From positions 2,604,001 to 2,668,000 of the forward strand of contig JAMWBK010000003.1 in assembly GCA_029953675.1 (NCBI GenBank): 64,000 nucleotides of DNA, given 5' to 3'. The notes under the pieces are model-generated. The model saw only the letters and a program-made list of their open reading frames with translations. It did no database searches and had not been told where the DNA came from. Below, piece after piece: positions 54,544-64,000 of this stretch. Position 1 is the stretch's first letter; every line of letters begins with the position of its first letter. Made by a program: the position numbers and the translations under genes. This stretch comes from Rhodosorus marinus (lineage: Eukaryota; Rhodophyta; Stylonematophyceae; Stylonematales; Stylonemataceae).

Positions 54544-55148
54544 GGCCGGTCGCCATTCGCTTCTTCCAGGCGCGCGGTTGAGACTGCAACTATTCAAGGA
54601 TTGGAAGTTCCTTGTCCTGCTGGGGAGTCTCTTCGTTACCCTGGCGGCTAATGCTTGAGGTGAACGATGCAGGTTTCTGGACAGTTGAATAAATTTGTCA
54701 GTGGTCGGTGTAGCCCTTTGGGCATGTTCTAAAAGGCAACTGGCATTTGGTCCCAGCAGCGTTTTGTGTCGCGGATGGTTTGAGCGATGCTATGGCGAGG
54801 TTGATGTTCGCCAAGCTTGAGAGACATGTATTCAAAAGCTTAATCCTTCTTATTCTGGCATGTAATATAAATGAAACGTTGAACCTTTTTGTTCTTATCC
54901 ACAGCTTTTCCGCTCCAAATCCATGAGTTCCGTCCTCTGCAAAATCGTCTCGTCAGGCAGTTTTTCCTTTTGCAATGTGGGTTTCATAAAGTAGATGTAG
55001 TTGACCAACCGCCTTAGCCACTTCTTGTACATATCGACTGCCGAACTTCTTGAGAAGCATTGTTGAGGCTACTCTCTTTTCCTACAACGCTCTTCATTCT
55101 TCGGAGAGGAAGCCGGTCACTTTTTCGGATTTTTCTTCTACTCTTATA
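54544..55148. other. Gene-free stretch
   Basis: Between the converging TAF13 and UBL3/MUB-like genes. No coding features; T/C-rich around 55060-55200 next to the UBL3-like 3' end. Confidence 0.4.
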
Positions 55149-56044
55149 CTATTGAAGTGTACAACAGCCGCTCTTCTTCTTTCTCCTCTCTTTTTGAACT
55201 TCGTTCACGCTCGATGACGGTTTTAGCGAAACGTGAACAGTTGTAGAATTGGAAGAGCCAGTTCCGAACGAGCATTCTGCGGGGTAAGAAGATTGTGAGA
55301 CAGGCTGGGAGTCAGAAAAGGCCTTGTGTATTCAGAATGCAATCGAGGTGTACACCAGTGAGGTACGCCGGCGATTGGACGTCGACGCATGTCGATGGAG
55401 GTAGTACGGAAAGCAAGCAGGAACCAAGTTCGCCCTTGACGGATCTAGCTGAACGCGGTCGTTCATTATTCAGCCGAAGCTTACCCTCGAGAGTCTTGTA
55501 ATCCTCTAAAAACTTCCCCAAATACAAAATACGAATGTCGTCTATTTTTTCAAGAGCCGGGCTGTGCGTCTTCTCCGCCAAGTCGACTAGTTCTGAAATG
55601 TTCCGAGCAACGAGTGTAAACAAAAAGTATTCAGTCTTTCAACGTTTTTTTCACCGGTTCAGCGACTCCGCACGAAAAAAAGCCTTCTTTAAAAGTCTGG
55701 ACTTACCTTGCGGCTTCGATTTAATGATGGAATTTTTCACGCCTCTTATAGAAGTTCTCGATGGAAATTCCATTCGAAAATCGTTCCCATTGACCAGAAG
55801 GAACCGTAAAAAGCATTCGCTCCCATCATCCGCACTCTGAGCGACAAGCAGGGCATCCACAAATTAGAACATTATCCTCAACAAGCAACTACGGAATGGA
55901 CCGAAAACGGGGCCTCCTCTGCCCACAAGCTGGGCAGGTTGACACTTCCCGCTTCCTGGACAGAAAAGGAGGACTTTGGCTCTCAAAACTCACCTCGACA
56001 GCAGCCGGATCCGTCGTTCCAACTTCTGCTGCCGTCGCACTCAT
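55149..56044 (-). CDS. Membrane-anchored ubiquitin-fold protein (UBL3/MUB type) with CaaX box
   Basis: Visible only after splicing. Exons (minus) 56044-55994, 55836-55707, 55592-55485 and 55276-55149; introns 157, 114 and 208 nt; all phases fit; 138 aa. Exon 1 gives MSATAAEVGTTDPAAVE; exon 2 the first beta strands and helix of a ubiquitin fold (CFLRFLLVNGNDFRMEFPS, SIRGVKNSIIKSKP); exon 3 IDDIRILYLGKFLEDYKTLEG, the equivalent of ubiquitin's QRLIFAGKQLEDGRTL; exon 4 the last strand TTVHVSLKPSSS, a basic linker and the terminal SGCCTLQ. CTLQ fits a CaaX prenylation motif with an adjacent Cys, as in MUB/UBL3 proteins, which are prenylated (and palmitoylated) plasma-membrane proteins that recruit E2 enzymes or sort cargo. 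There is no diglycine end. Confidence 0.85.
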
Positions 56045-57498
56045 ATCTTACCCCAACCAACCAAACCTTCTCAACTCAACTTTCACAAAAAGTCCAAAAT
56101 AACCCCCCTCCCCTCCCAAAACAGTTCAAACAAAACGACCTCAAGAAACCACCTCTTCCACTAGATCGGAAACGAGAAGCCTCGGCGGGACTCAACGCCC
56201 CTGGTCACTCAACCCAAACCCAAGCCATACACATCCCCCATCACATCACCACCACCACCACCACCACCACCACCACCCAACCCGCCCCTTCTTCCCCTCC
56301 CGTCAAATACCCTGTATCAAATTACCGCTTCGACAAAACCCAACCAATATCCCCACCCCTTTTTCCCCCTCCTCCAACACAACCACCCCACCGCCTCCTC
56401 TTCCTCCTCCTCCTCCCCACCTCCTCATCCCCCCCCACCCCCCCAACTCTCTTTCCAAAAACATCCCAATTCAAAACACCCAACGCCCCACACCCCCTCC
56501 CAAAAGGAAATTCCCAACCCACTTTTATTTCCCTCTCCCACACCCTAAAGAAACCAAAATTCTTTTCAGAATATCTCTTTTCCTTTCATTTAAAAAACCA
56601 CTATCCTAACGGTTATACCAAAAAATTACGCCTTTTTGGTTATCCAACTTAGGCTAAGAAAACTAACCAACCCCCCCCCCTTCTCAGACTCCGTACAAAG
56701 AAATGGCAAACCTACGCCCCAACCCCCCCCAGCAATAGACATACCGTGAAAAATATATCTATATCAGCTCTGCCGCTTCTGTTTAGTATAAATAATAATA
56801 ATACGTGTTGGTTATTATTAGTATTAAACATGAAACTGGCGTGGGTCCTTCGATCAAGTCTGATGGGGTAGTAAATGTCTAATTAACGAACTTTGAGAGG
56901 GTATTGCTATGGTAGCCGAGTTTTTATCCTTTTTGCTCACCCCGCCTGCTCACTCACTATTCCGCTTTTAGAGGTTGCTCAATGAAATCGGAGAAATTTG
57001 AGGGATTGGGTTGGACAAGCTAAGGAATGGGCGAGGGGGGGGGGGAAGGACCGTTTTGTCAATTGTTTACGTGTTTTGGATACTTCTTCATGCTATGATT
57101 TATGTAGGCTGAGAGGGTAGGGGATGACAAACCACCGCCAATTCTAATAGCTAGGAATAATGGGGTAGATGTTTTGTCTGATGTAGAACTTAATGGTTTA
57201 TTAGTTTTAGTTATTTCAGAAAGATAATATTGGCGACAGATTGGTAGAGGGGGTGGGGTGTTCCGGGAAGAAGAGTCGGACCGGCTTTGGAGAAGGAGGG
57301 GGTGCGGTGGAGTGTTTGATGTACGGACGTTTTTATTTCTGAAAATATGGATGAAATTGCCATTAATAATATATGTTTTTGGAGGTATTCGTTGGAGGTT
57401 GTTCGTGCTTAGAAGAAGCCTATAACAACGTTATCTGAGCAGAATTCCTTTGGATTTTTGTCTTGTATTCGTTAATTATTGAGAGTAGTTATAGGAAA
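56045..57498. other. C-rich then AT-rich gene-free stretch
   Basis: Strongly C-biased 56050-56560 with an uninterrupted (CCA)n run of about 30 bp at 56246-56278; this is the upstream flank of the UBL3-like gene. The 237-codon frame it contains (55939-56652, Pro/Ser/Thr) is compositional. 56640-57480 is AT- and G-tract-bearing with no gene seen. Confidence 0.5.
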
Positions 57499-57734
57499 TT
57501 ATAGAGATATGCCCTTGATGGGTTTGCGTGCGACGGAGAGCAGACCTTGAAAGCTACCGATTCCTGTCCAATATGGTGTCACCAGTGATACCATAAACGC
57601 TACAGAAAAGGCGAGAGGTTTCTGATAGATAATCGGATTCCTTACATCGCGAATGCGCTGGTTGCGCTGTTCATTAGATTCTAGTCTGAGCGGGATTTTC
57701 CCGGACGAGACAGCGTTCAACGCGACGAATTCTC
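57499..57734 (-). CDS. Possible small membrane protein, 5' exon not found
   Basis: A minus-strand frame of about 78 codons reading FVALNAVSSGKIPLRLESNE, RNQRIRDVRNPIIYQKPLAFSV, VAFMVSLVTPYWTGIGSFQ, GLLSVARKPIKGISL. It has one clear hydrophobic span and basic flanks, resembling small organelle membrane proteins. No ATG lies in frame; an acceptor-like GATTGTGAG precedes the frame at about 57735, so an upstream exon is required. An ATG (MSLSEDIDC) lies just upstream in another frame. Unrecognised; modest support only. Confidence 0.35.
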
Positions 57735-58127
57735 ACAATCGATGTCTTCGGATAGACTCATCCTGACGAACTTCTAGCTTGCTCCATTTCAAACCCCGCC
57801 GCGTTTTGCTCTTACTCGGCCATTGGAAAGCAACTGCTGATCATCTGTTCAAATGAGCAAGATTAGGGTGATTCTAACACAAGACCAGATGTTGAGCAAT
57901 CGGTGCACGCTTTTCTTCAACGCTGCTCAGATTCGCAAAATGGCTCGCTCCCCAAAACAGTTTTCCCCTCTCTATTCCTTCTTTATTTGATCCCCGCGAT
58001 CGATAGATCTATTAGGTCTGATAGGAAGAAGTTCTGCTTTCTGGAGAGCGGGTAAACCTAAGTTCGGCTGATTGAGGTCGTGGTTGGAAAGAGGATCGGG
58101 ACCTAGCTCCTTTCGAGAGTGCTCGAC
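57735..58127. other. Gene-free stretch upstream of the FUN14 gene
   Basis: Divergent flank between the possible small membrane protein (-) and the FUN14 gene (+). Nothing specific seen. Confidence 0.35.
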
Positions 58128-58751
58128 ATGGCTTCTATTTGTATCGGAGGACCCAGAGTCTGTCGTGGGAAGCGAAGACACGCGGAGATCGCAAGCATTG
58201 GTACGTCTACTGGGATACCAGGAGTATTTATGAAATATCGGACGGACCTTTGCCCCTTTACACTCCGCCGCAAACGGTAATGTGACTCTCTTTGTGTCCG
58301 TTTCCAACCGTAATAGCAAGTGTCCAGTCGATGACCGCAGCGACGGGCTTTGGGTCTATGGTTGGATTTTGCTGTGGAATGTTCGCGAAGCGGGCCGGCA
58401 GTGCCGCGGCTATCACGCTTGGAGGTATTGTGACGCTCTTTCAGGTGACTAGCACAGGCCGTAATCACGATAACTAGGGGAAAACCGTGCCCTGCTCCGC
58501 ATTGAGACATAGCTAAGACTGAGGACCACTTTTTATTCCAATAGCTGGCTGCCTGGGGTGGCTATATAAAAGTGAACTGGGACAAGATCTCCGCCGACAC
58601 AGTACGGACCTTCGATTTTGACAAGAGCGGGAAGCTCGACCACGGGGATGTGAGCTTCGCATTGAAAGAGACGGTTACGGTTCTCTCGAGCAATATGGGC
58701 GTATCCGGAGCAGGTTTTGCGGCGGGGTTCGCTTTGGGGTTGAGAAAGTAG
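58128..58751 (+). CDS. FUN14 domain protein
   Basis: Small membrane protein family (FUNDC); in animals an outer mitochondrial membrane mitophagy receptor, in other eukaryotes and plastids of uncertain role. Exons 58128-58200, 58317-58444 and 58545-58751 (introns 116 and 100 nt) give 135 aa. After an N-terminal basic segment (ASICIGGPRVCRGKRRHAE) the FUN14 core is clear: GFGSMVGFCCGMFAKRAGSAAA with a Gly-rich helix, ITLGGIVTLFQ-LAAWGGYIKVNWDKIS, a hydrophilic loop FDFDKSGKLDHGDV that resembles an EF-hand loop, and a final Gly-rich helix SGAGFAAGFALGLRK. No LIR motif like that of FUNDC1 is evident. Minus-strand frames over this region (115 and 135 codons) are shadows. Confidence 0.85.
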
Positions 58752-59099
58752 ACGGTGTCGATTATTTCTTCCTATTTCTTGTGGTCATGTCCGGACCATT
58801 CGCCGGTGAGCTGAACTGATCGGACTCCGATCACCATGGCCTCGCTCAAAGAAGAACTGCAGCTAGCCTCCAGAGAAAGCCGTCGTCGTGGACAAAAGGA
58901 ACCAAGGAAGTTTTGAAAAAAAAATCACACCTTTATCACTATATTCTCCGAGAGCAAATAGAATCTTGCTTCTGACCAGGACTAGTTGGTGTCTTTACAA
59001 TCTATGTGCATGGGACGGCTCCTGGGGATAGTTCCCACAGGATGATAACCTTTCTTCTTACTTATTGCCACCCCTTCTTCTAGTAGCACTCACACATAT
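58752..59099. other. Gene-free stretch between FUN14 and MED14
   Basis: Between two converging genes. Only 3' UTR-type sequence seen. Confidence 0.35.
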
Positions 59100-62000
59100 T
59101 CACGCGTTAGCCACGCTTGCTTTCTCATTGGTATCTTCCAGCATTCGCGCAGTAACCAGCTTCATAAATTCCCCGAAGGCGGACGTTTTCACCATAGCGC
59201 ACCAATCTTTCCCTTCCATACCCTGAGCATTGCGATCGCGGGAAAGTTCGGCGATCACCGGACGCCAAGCTCTTGCTGGAATCGCACTCCGAGCGTCCTG
59301 GTGACCTGCTACCTCTGAAAGACCGAAATGGATGGTGAAGTGTCAGTCCCAAGTTCAAAGCTGCGAACCCAGACAATTGAGGACCCGCTAATTGCCGTAA
59401 CGTACCTGCGGCTCTTCCGAAGTCGAGGATGATGATGTAGTTCCCTGGCCGAATATCAACGTCCAACTCGAACTGACGTCCTTTGGTAGGTCCTTCTCCC
59501 AGGAACCGGAGCCTTACTTGGACGACAGATATCCAGTTTACCTGGCCACTGAATCGTGAAAGCAGAATCCTCTCAACAACTGCACCAACAGCACACGAGC
59601 GTTCTAACACTCCGGCAAGTGCGATCCCAACCTGTGGCTCCAGCAAAACAGGGTATAGGACAAGCATGCGAATCAGTGAGAGGAAAGCGCAAAAAATTCG
59701 TCCCCTGAGAAAACCCAACCGATATAAGGAACTCAAGCTTTATGTGGAAATCATCAACTCACGTCCTCCCTCGCAGCATCCATGAGCTCCTCGGCGAGCT
59801 TAGCGAGCGGGGTCATCGCTGGAGTTTTGATGGGCTTCTGCGAAGTAGACGATATACCGACTCGAAAACCAAAGCGCCCGTAGGAAGCAATGTCCAACGT
59901 GAATTGATGAGAGAACAATGATAGAGTCGGGTTCTGATTTGGAGTTTGCCCCGGAGTCTGGGAGCCAGCAACGACCGTGGCTGAAGAGTTCGCATTCGTC
60001 GCGGGCATTCCATTGGAAAGTTGCGGGACCTGTGACGAAGAACCTGCCCGCTTCTGCGTCTGTTGTGCACTTCGCCGGGTCGCATTGATGTGGACCGGAT
60101 CGAGAATACCGAAAATCAGCTTCCGCGGAGTCCTTAGCATCATTTGATAAGTGCTTGTTTTCCGCGGCAGCCTAAGCCCAAACGTTGCCATGGTTCGGGC
60201 GCATTTCAGTTCCCTGAAGCAGAGCAGTTACGTTTTCAATCAGCACGTCAGTTGGCAACCGAGGTGGAAAACAGCTTCAGTCCGGAAGCGTAAAAATCAA
60301 CGATAAACTATCAACAGAAGATGAGGGACTGGTATTACCGTAAGAACGTCCGAACCGCTTCAGTAGTGACCACAGGATACGAGAACGTGAGGGTTCCATT
60401 GTTGTATGTTACAAATCTTGTAGGTCCCCATCTCCGAGTTGAGTAGGCTTGTCGGTCAAAAATGACTTGCGAAGTCGTTAACTTCACCTGATTATTAGAA
60501 ACCTAGCGTGAGATCTCCGCACCCTCTATCTGCCTTGTCCATTGCTCCTTACCTGCCACGACTCATCTGCGTTCAGAATTAGATATGAATTAACGACACA
60601 CAGGCCGCTTGTTGGAAGCCCTATGCCAGCATAGCGGCCTATCTTGTCAGCAACTGGAGTCCACTCAGGCCTAGAAGCAAAAACAAATCCCAGTGAGAAA
60701 CTCAAACTGCTCCTCCGCCGAAACAATCCAATTCCCCCACACAACATACGCGTTCTCGTCGAGAAGCCTTTCGACGCGAAAAAGCCTCCTCAGTTCGCGA
60801 GCAAGAAAGTGGCAACGAATTCTTTCGATCCACAGGATTGCTGTATGGACGTTCTTCACCGATGTCGCCCGAGATCCAATGAAAGTTATCAATCCCCTTC
60901 TCTCTGTATCTGTGATATTAGAAGAGGTTGATCTGTGCCTTAACGACGCGAAAGAGCGAGGATGGACGCTCTCTATTGGGACGTATGGGCCTTCGACTCT
61001 CAACGGTCTCGACACGCCGGCGGGGGGCACGACGGAGGCGCCTATGCTCGCTGACCGGAAAATACGAGCCTTCGAAAGCACCCTAAGAGCGTCAACCGCA
61101 CGGTCAACCACTTTTTTAATTTCAGCTGCCTCCTCTTCATCGTTTTTGAAAACTGCCGAGGTCGATAGTAGCTTTAAATCCTCAACCTACGACGTTCGTG
61201 AGACAATGTTCAAACGGGCCGAGTTAAAACCTAATTAATCATTATCAACTCTTCGTCAAAGGCACGAGCGAACTGGTTTCTACTGCGTCATTCCTACCTC
61301 GTGGTTTGCTTCTTCCATCACCAACGCCACATGACCAAAATAACGTGAACTAATAGAGCCCTTCAAGGCATCCATTCTCAATTCGATCCCCCCGTGCATT
61401 CCATCAGCGCTGATGGTCACCGAAACATAAGGAGATCGGTTCAATCGCACACGCACTTGACGCTTGTTGTCCAGCAGCTGTAAGCGGAAAGGGAAAGAGC
61501 CAGTGAATGAGCAAATGAATCGTATAGGGACGAACACGATAGAGCTTAAGCAAAGTCATAGAAAATGTGATGGAATTCTAGTACCGCATCCTGAATGGTT
61601 GAAAGGCGAGCAAGCTCTCTCGAGCGCAGCGTGTGGTTCAGCAACCTGCAACAGAAGAGTACGGAAACGAAGAAGTTGGAGGCTCAATTCCCCCCCCCCC
61701 TCCCAGCTGCGCTTGACGTGCTTCTCACCTTTCTAAGTTAATTGAATTCATCATCAGGGGGCCAACTGAATCGTTGATTGTCTTGCTCAGGGGTGGTTCG
61801 TGAACAACGGAAATGAACCTGGACGGTAACCTATGCCGCTCGAAAACTTCGTCGATGCTGGTCTCTCCATCCCCCTCAGCTGATTTGATGACAACATGTG
61901 AGCTTCTCCTATGGTGTCGCCAGTAACTTACAACGATAGGCTCGCCCTTTTTCAGAACATCCATCTGCGCGTACCGACAAGTCGAGATGAGGAGAGCCTG

Positions 62001-63263
62001 GCTGAGACGCGCTAAGGTACGTATTTATCCGCTACTGCCGAAGATTGTGACGCGTCCTACCTTGAAAATATTACTTAGCGGTCCCTTGGTCATTTCCGCT
62101 GCTTGGTGATAAAGGTGCTCCATGGCAAGTGGCGCACAAACTTCTGGACCAATGAACTCACGGATTGCCTCAACCATCTTGGTGCAGCGTTTCGCAACTA
62201 CCAAGTCCCTCTCTAGTGGATCAGAATTCGTTCCAGGAGCGTCCATATCTGAGATCGCCCCTCGAACCCTCTCGTTGCATACGTTTACCAGAACGCTTTT
62301 CTGCTTTTCTGTCATGCTGAAGCGAGCTTTTGAACCAGCGTGCGTTGCCTCAGCGGAAGCGTCAACGTCCGAGCTCACCATAACCTACAAATTGCAATAG
62401 TCGAATTTCAGGCTACAGAACTCGCCACTTATGAATTGGCGTGGATCTCTCCAGCGAAGCTCCCTACCTGCACAGCGTACACTCGCAGCAACGCGACCGT
62501 CGTGTCGAGTTGGTCGAAGCTTATGTCCGCGCTCCAAGCCCCTGGAACGCCAATTCTCGAAGCAAATTCTGGCTTCTCTACACGCCACTCCAACACTCTC
62601 ACATTTCCCGGCAAAGGTAGGCAGAACCTTAGCGCATGTCTCGTCAGCTGCCCAAGGCTTCTCTTCGCTCCGGACTCTCCTGATCGCGTGGAAAACAGAA
62701 AACCTCAGTTCAAGTATACGGTGGACGCAGAAGAGCTGCAATCCCAGCATATAGAAGATCAAAGAGTTCATCCGCTGTGCTAGGTTTTGAGACATATGCA
62801 TACCTCCAGACAAAGGTTCGGGAATATTAATAGACCGAGAAATAGCTTTCGGCATGCAATCCAATTCACCAGAGACGAGAATTTCCGTTGCGCCTCCGAC
62901 CAACTTCGCTCCGCTTTCGGCCCCGACAGATGTGTTTCGTACGAAGAACAAGGTATCGGCTGCACCCGAATACGATTGCGCTCTCTGGTTTGCTAAAAAC
63001 ACAACCGCGTTTGACTGCTCCATTTTCAGAGCGTAATCCATCGCCCATCTTACCGAAACGAGGATCCTCAGCACTCTATGTCGCGTCCGTTGAGCATAGT
63101 CTAGCACCAGCTCTTTTCTCTCCGTACTAGACTTCTCCGGAAGAGAGTCAATTAGCTGGTGCAGCTCTCGATAAGCGTTCTGACATGAATCGTGTACCAG
63201 AGAACCTAGCTGAACGGGAGGTCGACCCACCCCAGAAGGATCTGGCGGCAGATTCGCCGCCAT
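59100..63263 (-). CDS. MED14: Mediator complex subunit 14 (MED14/RGR1)
   Basis: Backbone subunit of Mediator, linking head, middle and tail. ATG at 63263. The N-terminus LGSLVHDSCQNAYRELHQLIDSLPEKSSTERKELVLDYAQRTRH in two adjacent blocks, then ILVSVRWAMDYALK and EILVSGELDCMPKAI, are the MED14 hallmark. Supported exons: 62384-62061, 61997-61729, 61645-61585, 61477-61298, 61186-about 60700, 60670-60553, 60487-60339, 60213-59763, 59631-59406 and 59314-59100, with matching phases, for example NIFK-ALLISTCRYAQMDVLKKGEPIVVSYW and NSINLER-LLNHTLRSRELARL. The stretch 62385-62800 must hold two or three further introns that I could not place uniquely (one piece reads VLEWRVEKPEFASRIGVPGAW), and the join near 60670-60720 is unresolved. 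Total about 1050-1100 aa, within the family range. Confidence 0.82.
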
Positions 63264-63907
63264 ATCTCTTTCAACACAATCCGAAGACAATCAGTCCTCA
63301 AGTTGTGGCAAATCTTAACCTCACTCGGAGACAACACCGAACCCAAGGAAGCCCTCTATACAGCAACAGAAAACCCCACATATATAGAATAAAATAGCTG
63401 TCATAAATATGTACAAAACAGTTCCGGCAACACACGCCAGTTGACGAAGACCTCAAAAATCACAAAAGCAAACACCACCAACTACAAAAGGAATCACACC
63501 GGCGTCCCACCAGAAAAACCTCCTCGATGGAGCGAATACAAAAGTAAACTCACTCCATTATCGATCAAGCGGGTGGCATGCATTGTTTATATTTCCATCT
63601 GCATTCTCAAAATTCTCCACCCTCAATATCCTCCACCTTCTCCGACCTCCCTCTACATGTGCGAGCTAAGAACTATCCCATCCACCCCTTTCTTTCCCTT
63701 GTGAAGCGAAAGTCGCGGTTCACCTTAAAAAAAACACGAAAAGAATCTGACTTAATTAAGAATTATCTAGAAATTCAACGTCGCATTGTTTCCTTAAATT
63801 TATATTTTGTATGTTTGCATCATAGTTTAGATCTGTTCGTTACAGATTCAGGAAGTTTAGGATAAGAGGAGCCGTAAGCTTTGTACGTCTTGAAAAGGGG
63901 AAGCGCA
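63264..63907. other. Gene-free stretch at the right end
   Basis: MED14 promoter side, then A-rich and AT-rich sequence. Nothing supported. Confidence 0.35.
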
Positions 63908-64000
63908 ATGATCGGAACGGGTTTGGACAGGGAGAATCTCGTGGCACATTCGCTGCTGTCTTTGATGTCTGGCCCGCAGATTTACATCGGATATAAGTTT
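63908..64000 (+). CDS. Possible start of a gene running off the right edge
   Basis: An ATG at 63908 opens a 31-codon frame to the window end: MIGTGLDRENLVAHSLLSLM, then SGPQIYIGYKF. Too short to identify. Confidence 0.25.
   Translation, partial: MIGTGLDRENLVAHSLLSLMSGPQIYIGYKF

Noticed and set aside
55939-56652. 237-codon plus-strand frame, Pro/Thr-rich
   Set aside because: Lies in a C-biased tract with a (CCA)n run; low-complexity translation, and its left end overlaps the first exon of the UBL3-like gene on the other strand.
58103-58510. 135- and 115-codon minus-strand frames over the FUN14 gene
   Set aside because: Their plus-strand partner is a clear FUN14 protein after splicing; the minus frames have no recognisable domain.
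1-64000. CRISPR arrays, operons, tRNA or rRNA genes
   Set aside because: No direct-repeat/spacer arrays of CRISPR form, no polycistronic gene clusters, and no cloverleaf or rRNA sequence noticed; the window is eukaryotic nuclear DNA. The tRNA-like match at 5876 is a retroelement primer site only.

Overview
This is nuclear DNA of a eukaryote. Genes are interrupted by short GT-AG introns (about 42-210 nt), most encode eukaryote-only proteins (TFIID TAF13, Mediator MED14, proteasome Rpn8, TTI1, RPS17), and there are no operons. A MEP-pathway DXR and a thylakoid-type C-terminal processing protease imply a plastid, so the source is most likely an alga. A red alga would fit, but nothing here is diagnostic of that; it is inference. 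All splice models below were read by eye from frame continuity, GT/AG borders and family resemblance.

Layout. 1-3.6 kb: the 3' part of an AGC kinase (+), then a five-exon CtpA-like protease (-). 4.4-11.5 kb: a repeat region centred on a scrambled, dead transposon composite: an LTR/PBS/gag/protease fragment of a Ty1-copia element (+), an R2-like (restriction-like-endonuclease) non-LTR retrotransposon fragment (-), and a second copia piece (-) whose LTR and protease parts form an inverted repeat with the first. 12-25 kb: TKL kinase (+), PHO80-type cyclin (+), DXR (+), alpha/beta hydrolase (-), FAD2-like desaturase (-), a second PHO80-type cyclin (-), separated by gene-free, repeat-bearing DNA. 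28-37.7 kb: Ap4A phosphorylase (-), C11orf54/PTD012-like metalloprotein (+), a 165-170 bp satellite-like array, a parvulin-rhodanese fusion (+) whose stop codon overlaps that of a KIAA1143/DUF4604 protein (-), a DUF393 protein (+) and a membrane-anchored FKBP-like protein (+). 38-46.7 kb: an intron-dense TTI1 homologue of at least 17 exons (+), Rpn8 (+), an unrecognised spliced gene (-) and a thioredoxin (-). 50-64 kb: a small membrane protein (+), RPS17 with an ATG-only first exon (+), TAF13 (+), a prenylated ubiquitin-fold protein of the UBL3/MUB type (-), a FUN14 protein (+) and MED14 (-).

The genes do not form one pathway. Several concern transcription (TAF13, MED14), proteostasis (Rpn8, two PPIases, CtpA, UBL3/MUB) and plastid or lipid metabolism (DXR, FAD2, CtpA). 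I found no undescribed multi-gene system. The most unusual items are the palindromic transposon composite with a half-tRNA primer site, the dead RT with an altered catalytic dyad, several gene models visible only after splicing (UBL3/MUB, TTI1, MED14), and a conserved-looking spliced gene I cannot name.
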